This document shows positions 7,078-10,272 of a DNA stretch of 10,272 nucleotides, piece after piece. Position 1 is the first letter of the stretch, and each line of letters begins with the position of its first letter. A program made the translations under genes and the position numbers. The stretch is taken from positions 1 to 10,272 of the forward strand of contig CAYNWK010000149.1 in NCBI GenBank assembly GCA_964400875.1, read 5' to 3'. The stretch comes from CAYNWK01 sp964400875 (GTDB lineage: Bacteria; Chloroflexota; Anaerolineae; Anaerolineales; UBA4823). The notes below the pieces were generated by a model. It worked only from the letters and a program-made list of their open reading frames with translations. It made no database searches and was not told the origin of the DNA.

Positions 7078-7574
7078 GTAGTAACTTCCCAACAATCTAC
7101 ACCAACATCCAAGCTGTTCTTCAGAGGTGATAGTTTTCCGTGCGAATGACCAAACAAATGCCAGCTTCCATAATGCGATCGATCCCAAACTCGCATTGAA
7201 TAATGACATAAGACAACCAGTTTAAGCTGTTCATTATCGGAAATTGACAACTTGATCGTGCGAAGTGCGGGTAAGATATTGATGGGATAACCAGATTTTG
7301 AGCGATACTCACCCTGCCGAATCCATCTTTTGTCATGGCCACCGGGAATTAATGATATCCTCCCATTCAGACTGGAGAAGTAATCGTTTGCTTTTTCTTT
7401 CCCAGTCAATGTGAAATCTCCCAAATGATAGATAGTGTCTTTGGGCTTGATGACATAGTTCCAGTTCTCGATCAGCACCTCATCCATCTCTTCTACTGAA
7501 GCAAAGGGGCGCTCACAATATCGTATGACATTTCCATGTCCAAAATGAGTATCAGCAGTAAACCAAGTAGCCAT
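7056..7574 (-). CDS. Calcineurin-like metallophosphoesterase, C-terminus replaced by IS-derived residues
   Basis: The current frame is 172 residues: 163 native plus 9 (VTTQATVAG) read from the right end of the IS. Family motifs in order are DTHFGH (D8, H10), GDF (D53), GGHD (78-81), LCHYSMRVW (H124) and FGHSHG (H143, H145). The protein is expected to be a cytosolic metal-dependent phosphatase or phosphodiesterase; the substrate is unknown. The third motif is normally GNHD, and the metal-binding Asn is Gly here (codon GGC). All metal motifs precede the break, so the shortened protein may still fold. AGGGA lies just before the ATG. The start is 81 bases after the abiEii stop on the same strand with no clear terminator between, so it is probably the third gene of the abiE transcript (inference). 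Confidence 0.88.
   Translation of the reverse strand: MATWFTADTHFGHGNVIRYCERPFASVEEMDEVLIENWNYVIKPKDTIYHLGDFTLTGKEKANDYFSSLNGRISLIPGGHDKRWIRQGEYRSKSGYPINILPALRTIKLSISDNEQLKLVVLCHYSMRVWDRSHYGSWHLFGHSHGKLSPLKNSLDVGVDCWEVTTQATVAG
7072..7085 (-). repeat. Right terminal inverted repeat of the IS66 element
   Basis: Read on the minus strand it is GTTACTACTCAGGC. It contains the transposase stop codon TGA (7075-7077), so gene and end are fully packed together. Confidence 0.88.
7086..7093. repeat. Right target-site duplication TTCCCAAC
   Basis: Exact copy of 5507-5514. It lies within the phosphoesterase codons for C-W-E, which fixes the insertion point after residue 163. Confidence 0.9.
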
Positions 7575-7655
7575 TGGATTCCCTATTCATCTGTAGGTGA
7601 TACAAAAAAATTTGGGTTACCTTTATAATATATTTATTGCGCGATTCTACTCATT

Positions 7656-8543
7656 TTAAGAACTGCGCATTCCATCTACCAAAAGGCGATATATTTCATG
7701 CTGCCGGTTGTAGGGATCCCGTGCTAAGGTTGCCTCTTCTGATGTCAAGTCAATTAGGAAACCAAACCCTGCTTGAACATGATTGATTATCTCTTCTGGC
7801 TGGATATCCCAACCGCGTCGGATCAGCCTACGTAGGTCAAGCCAATCAAAATTACCGTCTCGAAGACTAGCTAGAAATTTTTCTGGATCGAAAGTGAAAT
7901 TGGTTTCCCAACATTTTAATACCGCAATTCTCCGTACAGTTGAACGGTCAAACCGGTGTGTAGCGAATTGATATAGATCAAATAAATCACGCACCCGGTT
8001 GCGTTGTGCAGCAGCTCTGACTTTCTCCCCAATGATTTCATGAAGATCCAATGATGGGATTTTTGGCAGATCGATATCAAGCCAGTCAAAGTAGCGTTCT
8101 GGGAGAAATGTCATCTCTCTAATGGGGAGTATAGGTTTTGCCCTAAAGCTAACTTGTATTCCAAATCTACCATCGGTAACCCAATCGTGTTGATAGAGAA
8201 TCTCTGCTCCTGCCGATGTCGGAGTGGCATAATAGTCAGAAGATGGAATTGAAAATGTAAGGCCATAATAAGTTTGGTTTTGGAATGCCCCCGCGATATC
8301 CAAAATGAGTGTCTCTGGATCAATATCACTTACCGCAGTGAAATCTAAATCAAGACTGAAACGACCTCGACTACCAAGATGCAGCTTCCGGATTGCTGTA
8401 CCGCCCTTAAATGCCAGGTGAGATAAATGATCTCGGTTTGCCATTATCCGTAAAACATAGGTCAGAACAATTTCGCGTTCAGCGATATCCAAATCGATCC
8501 CAGCATCAGATGCATACCATTGCACTAATCGTTTTTCAATCAT
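7656..8543 (-). CDS. abiEii: AbiEii nucleotidyltransferase toxin of the AbiE type IV toxin-antitoxin system
   Basis: A 295-residue DNA polymerase-beta-like nucleotidyltransferase of the AbiEii/AbiGii family. Motif I is FKGGTAIRKL (45-54) with GRFSLDLDF (60-68), giving the catalytic pair D65 and D67. A later block, EIIGEKVRAAAQRNRVRDLFDL (169-190), holds the conserved E-K and R-D-D residues (K174, D186, D189). All key residues are present, so the toxin looks intact. In studied AbiE systems this toxin reversibly stops growth and protects the population from phage. It starts 8 bases after the abiEi stop, with TAGGTAG as a likely ribosome site spanning the abiEi end, which fits coupled translation. 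Length is normal for the family. Confidence 0.93.
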   Translation of the reverse strand: MIEKRLVQWYASDAGIDLDIAEREIVLTYVLRIMANRDHLSHLAFKGGTAIRKLHLGSRGRFSLDLDFTAVSDIDPETLILDIAGAFQNQTYYGLTFSIPSSDYYATPTSAGAEILYQHDWVTDGRFGIQVSFRAKPILPIREMTFLPERYFDWLDIDLPKIPSLDLHEIIGEKVRAAAQRNRVRDLFDLYQFATHRFDRSTVRRIAVLKCWETNFTFDPEKFLASLRDGNFDWLDLRRLIRRGWDIQPEEIINHVQAGFGFLIDLTSEEATLARDPYNRQHEIYRLLVDGMRSS

Positions 8544-8551
8544 CGAACTAC

Positions 8552-9364
8552 CTATATCTCAACCCTCAACAAATGACGAGGGATATTGTCCACAATTTTC
8601 CATTTTTGATTAAAATCACCACCTTTACCCCACCGCGAAGGTTGACCCAAGTAGCAAGTATTATTACCAATACTGGCTAATAACTCATTTAGGAACGATT
8701 CGCTTGCAGTGATGGTAAGTAATTCAACCAGGTAACCTACACGTTGGTTCAGCGATATTGAGTTGAAGCGTAAAGCGAAATCTCTTAGTCGATCCCACTG
8801 CAGAGAATTCTTCCCACGCCAGATCATGGTAGCAATTTCCGGAATGTCACCGCTGTAAATGGGTCGGTGCAATGAATCGAGAAGTGCTTTCTCAGGATAT
8901 GCCATCATGACTTTGCTGCCATACGCGTTTAACTCTTCGAAACCAAAAAAATGATGCTCGGGCTGCCGGATGATTTGGTAGTGTTTCTCCCGAACCATCA
9001 TTTGACGTGTTTTACCTCCTTTTGTAGCAATATAAACGGTATGCGATGCCTGGGTAGTCAAACCGTGATAATAACCTGCTGTCGCATATGAAAAGTAATA
9101 TGGAGTAACCAGATGACTGCCGATGAACAAAGGATTTGTGTCTGTAAAGGCATGTTCTCCTCGTTCAGCAGGAATTAACTCATATTTACCAGGTGTGAGG
9201 GGAGCTAGCCATTTATTATGTTTTAAACGTTGGAGTACCTTACGGGCATAGTCTTTAGAGATATTCAAAATACGAGCTGCATCTTCTATAGTAACAATGG
9301 GCTTTTTCTCCCATTCCAGATAAAGAATGAGTTTTGATTCTAAAGGTGAAAGAGGGCGAGACAT
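8552..9364 (-). CDS. abiEi: AbiEi antitoxin / transcriptional repressor
   Basis: A 270-residue antitoxin of the AbiE system. Residues about 10-63 form an N-terminal winged helix: IEDAARILNISKDYARKVLQRLKHNKWL (26-53), then a wing ending GKYELIP. The C-terminal region carries the family signature YPEKALLDSLHRP (156-168), preceded by the YYFSYATAGYYHGLTTQ block (89-105) typical of AbiEi. In characterised systems the N-domain binds inverted repeats in its own promoter and the C-domain gives antitoxicity. A strong promoter and a 19-bp palindrome lie directly upstream, which fits negative autoregulation. The ATG at 9364 has only a weak ribosome site, unusual for an antitoxin expected to be plentiful. 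Confidence 0.93.
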   Translation of the reverse strand: MSRPLSPLESKLILYLEWEKKPIVTIEDAARILNISKDYARKVLQRLKHNKWLAPLTPGKYELIPAERGEHAFTDTNPLFIGSHLVTPYYFSYATAGYYHGLTTQASHTVYIATKGGKTRQMMVREKHYQIIRQPEHHFFGFEELNAYGSKVMMAYPEKALLDSLHRPIYSGDIPEIATMIWRGKNSLQWDRLRDFALRFNSISLNQRVGYLVELLTITASESFLNELLASIGNNTCYLGQPSRWGKGGDFNQKWKIVDNIPRHLLRVEI

Positions 9365-9395
9365 GATTACGCGATATATTAAAATTGTGCCAATT

Positions 9396-9414
9396 TGTGA
9401 CGATATTCGTCACA
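9396..9414. promoter_or_regulatory. Probable AbiEi operator, TGTGACGA-TAT-TCGTCACA
   Basis: Perfect 8-bp arms around a 3-base centre, placed between the -10 box (9436-9441) and the abiEi start (9364), just downstream of the expected transcript start. AbiEi proteins repress their own operon by binding inverted repeats here; that this is the site is an inference from position and symmetry. Confidence 0.65.
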
Positions 9415-9435
9415 CGATTAGATTTTTCTAAGAAA

Positions 9436-9464
9436 ATTATACTTTTTCATTTAGAAATTTGCAA
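9436..9464 (-). promoter_or_regulatory. Promoter of the abiE operon
   Basis: On the minus strand: TTGCAA (9464-9459), a 17-base spacer, then TATAAT (9441-9436, full consensus). The transcript would begin near 9429 and run through the palindrome before the abiEi ATG. Confidence 0.75.
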
Positions 9465-9740
9465 GTGATCTATTGCTAATGACTGATGACCGTCGGTCGG
9501 CTTAACTACTCAGGGTTTGGGTCAACCCTAGGCTCCACAAGACTGGAACTCATAAACCGGAGGTTATGAGCCCAACGAATTGCAGTAGCAATTACCAGTT
9601 GAACTGTAACCAAAAATCCATAACCACATCTGAAGGGTCGAGCTCAAATGCTCCAAAGGCATTGTTAAAGACCTAAGACACAACATGAAATTGTTTGTAT
9701 TACTGATCATATTGACTGTTCTGTGGATAAAAAGTGAAAA
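9465..9740. other. Gene-free stretch upstream of abiE
   Basis: No gene is seen. There is an AGGGTT/AACCCT inverted repeat (9512-9529) and a CTCATAA/TTATGAG repeat (9549-9570 area). The rest is unremarkable AT-rich sequence with frequent stops in all frames. Confidence 0.5.
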
Positions 9741-9776
9741 AAGATGTCACCTACCTGATTACAGATGACATCTTGG
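9740..9776 (-). terminator. Intrinsic terminator next to a tRNA-like 3' end
   Basis: On the minus strand AAGATGTCA pairs perfectly with TGACATCTT over 9 bases around a 16-base loop and runs straight into TTTTTTC. It follows the tRNA-like fragment at 9779-9807 in the same way that the tRNA-Val terminator follows tRNA-Val. Confidence 0.6.
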
Positions 9777-9778
9777 GT

Positions 9779-9807
9779 GGCGAGTACCCCTGTTGAGATT
9801 CGAACGC
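9779..9807 (-). other. tRNA-like 3' fragment (uncertain)
   Basis: On the minus strand TTCGAAT, the usual T-loop, is followed by CTCAACAGGGGTACTCGCC and a terminator. No matching 5' half (acceptor, D-arm, anticodon arm) is found upstream. It may be the tail of another tRNA brought in as an attachment site, or chance resemblance. Confidence 0.3.
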
Positions 9808-9833
9808 GTGATTGCGAATTGATCCTAAATTAA

Positions 9834-9849
9834 GGTATTGGACTCGAAC
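9834..9849 (-). repeat. Third copy of the tRNA-Val 3' region
   Basis: GGTATTGGACTCGAAC is identical to 9975-9990 of tRNA-Val, but no tRNA lies around it. It includes bases (TCGAAC) that the distal copy at 5004-5019 lacks, so it is not simply the same repeat. It is interpreted as an internal attachment-site remnant. Confidence 0.6.
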
Positions 9850-9934
9850 AAAAAGCAGCTATTTTCAATTATAAATGCCAATTTCAATCCTTAATTGATC
9901 GAGCTTTTCCCTTTGATCGAAGCGTAATGATGCG

Positions 9935-9968
9935 AAAAATCGCTCGATGGACATATCAAGCGATTTTT
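9935..9968 (-). terminator. Terminator of tRNA-Val
   Basis: On the minus strand AAAAATCGCT pairs exactly with AGCGATTTTT, and the stem extends three more pairs with one G-U. It begins one base after the tRNA discriminator. Confidence 0.8.
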
Positions 9969-9984
9969 GTGGGCGGTATTGGAC
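9969..9984 (-). repeat. Proximal attachment-site copy within the tRNA-Val 3' end
   Basis: GTGGGCGGTATTGGAC, exact match to 5004-5019. Integration here keeps tRNA-Val whole because the element carries the same 3' end. Confidence 0.7.
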
Positions 9985-10043
9985 TCGAACCAACGACCTT
10001 TGCGATGTCAACGCAACGCTCTAACCAACTGAGCTAACCGCCC
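9970..10043 (-). tRNA. tRNA-Val (anticodon GAC)
   Basis: A 74-nt cloverleaf: acceptor GGGCGGT/ACCGCCC, D-arm GCTC/GAGC with AGTTGGTTA loop, anticodon stem TTGCG/CGCAA with loop TTGACAT (anticodon GAC, valine), variable AGGTC, T-arm GTTGG/CCAAT with TTCGAGT loop, discriminator A. CCA is not encoded. Its 3' end is the apparent insertion site of the island. Confidence 0.96.
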
Positions 10044-10054
10044 ATACGGCCCAC

Positions 10055-10063
10055 ATTATACCA
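10055..10063 (-). promoter_or_regulatory. Extended -10 promoter of tRNA-Val
   Basis: TGGTATAAT on the minus strand, 11 bases before the tRNA 5' end, has a consensus -10 and the TGn extension. No good -35 box is seen, as is common with an extended -10. Confidence 0.6.
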
Positions 10064-10123
10064 TCCCTGTTCGTAGTTGGGAGTGTGGTTCGGCTGCTTG
10101 GCTGACCGAGCCATCCTCCCGAC

Positions 10124-10272
10124 TCAAAATTTCAACCGGCTGACGAAATCGCTCAGCAGGTTCGCCGTCAGTACCGGCTGCTCTAGCATGACCATGTGCC
10201 CGGCCTGAGTGATCAACTCGAGGCGGGCCTCCGCTATTTTATCGGCCAGAAATTGGGCGAATCGGACGGGGG
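10124..10272 (-). CDS. Alpha/beta hydrolase, C-terminal end (5' part outside window)
   Basis: The last 48 residues of a minus-strand gene, read from the window edge to a TGA at 10126-10124. They run from PVRFAQFLADKI through LELITQAGHMVMLEQP to a final helix ending SRLKF. The GHMVMLEQP segment is the usual place of the catalytic histidine of alpha/beta-hydrolase-fold enzymes, where PE or QP follows the G-H motif. The nucleophile and acid lie outside the window, so substrate and exact family cannot be told. It lies upstream of tRNA-Val in the same direction, and the tRNA has its own promoter. Confidence 0.75.
   Translation of the reverse strand, partial: PVRFAQFLADKIAEARLELITQAGHMVMLEQPVLTANLLSDFVSRLKF

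Larger units (their letters stand above)
5515..7085 (+). mobile_element. Complete IS66-family insertion sequence, single-gene type (1571 bp)
   Basis: The ends are GTATCTACTCAGGC (5515-5528) and, on the minus strand, GTTACTACTCAGGC (7085-7072): 12 of 14 bases match. An exact 8-bp repeat flanks the element. It encodes only the large transposase; the small accessory frames tnpA/tnpB of classical IS66 are missing, as in the ISBst12-like subgroup. The right inverted repeat overlaps the transposase stop codon. Intact ends, an open transposase frame and a perfect target duplication point to a recent insertion. Confidence 0.93.
5004..9984. mobile_element. Integrated accessory island at tRNA-Val carrying AbiE (no integrase seen)
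   Basis: The 4.98-kb segment is bounded by identical 16-base copies of the tRNA-Val 3' end in direct orientation, each followed on the minus strand by a related terminator. The intact tRNA sits on one edge and the displaced fragment on the other. The cargo (AbiE pair, metallophosphoesterase) is typical accessory content, and 7100-9480 is visibly AT-richer than either flank. No integrase or excisionase gene is seen inside, so the element either lost it, was moved by a helper integrase, or is a remnant. The IS66 copy inside is a later insertion. Confidence 0.6.

Noticed and set aside
9503..9513. ACTACTCAGG resembles the IS66 end core CTACTCAGGC and might be a second IS end.
   Set aside because: Only about 10 bases match, there is no partner end, transposase remnant or target repeat; chance is plausible.
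5316..9575. TGGGCTCATAAC (minus) occurs near both ends of the island (about 5318-5329 and 9564-9575) and looks like an initiator/Met tRNA anticodon arm.
   Set aside because: A 12-base match is expected by chance in 10 kb, and neither copy folds into a tRNA with proper stems.
1..10272. CRISPR array, rRNA or replication origin.
   Set aside because: No regularly spaced repeats, no rRNA-like blocks and no DnaA-box cluster were seen.

Overview
The window reads as a chromosomal segment of a bacterium of moderate GC content, most like the Anaerolineae/Chloroflexota. That placement is an inference from three things: a secreted ConA-like plus InlB-type repeat protein, a GbsR-type regulator beside isoprenoid genes, and the general protein style. 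No phylogenetic marker is present to settle it.

Layout. (1) 1-1382, minus: the N-terminal 460 residues of a large exported repeat protein whose 3' end lies outside the window. Its roughly 440-base upstream region contains a strongly folded segment and a terminator-like hairpin. (2) 1827-4924, plus: a consensus sigma70 promoter drives a GbsR/MarR-like regulator, then a long-chain polyprenyl diphosphate synthase, then an unusual PAS-domain/UbiA-prenyltransferase fusion. The last two make and then attach a polyprenyl tail, most simply for menaquinone; the PAS domain would add sensing to that step. (3) 4969-9984: a roughly 5-kb accessory island. A displaced copy of the 3' end and terminator of tRNA-Val lies at its left edge, and the intact tRNA-Val(GAC) lies at its right edge, as left by an element that integrated into the tRNA 3' end. 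A third copy of the tRNA end lies at 9834-9849. The island is visibly AT-richer than its flanks and has no integrase in the window. Its cargo is a complete AbiE type IV toxin-antitoxin/phage-defence operon (abiEi-abiEii) with its own promoter and a palindromic operator, followed by a metallophosphoesterase gene. (4) Inside the island, a complete 1571-bp IS66-family element (single transposase gene, 14-bp inverted ends, perfect 8-bp target duplication TTCCCAAC) has inserted into the last part of the metallophosphoesterase gene. Removing the IS and one repeat restores a 188-residue frame. (5) 9970-10272: tRNA-Val(GAC) and the C-terminus of an alpha/beta hydrolase, both minus, which are the chromosomal flank.

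The inferred history is: chromosome with the regulator/synthase/UbiA operon convergent with the hydrolase and tRNA-Val; capture of an AbiE-carrying element at tRNA-Val, possibly more than once; then IS66 insertion into the third cargo gene. The points most worth following are the PAS-UbiA fusion, the integrase-less tRNA-Val defence island, and the phosphoesterase linked to AbiE.
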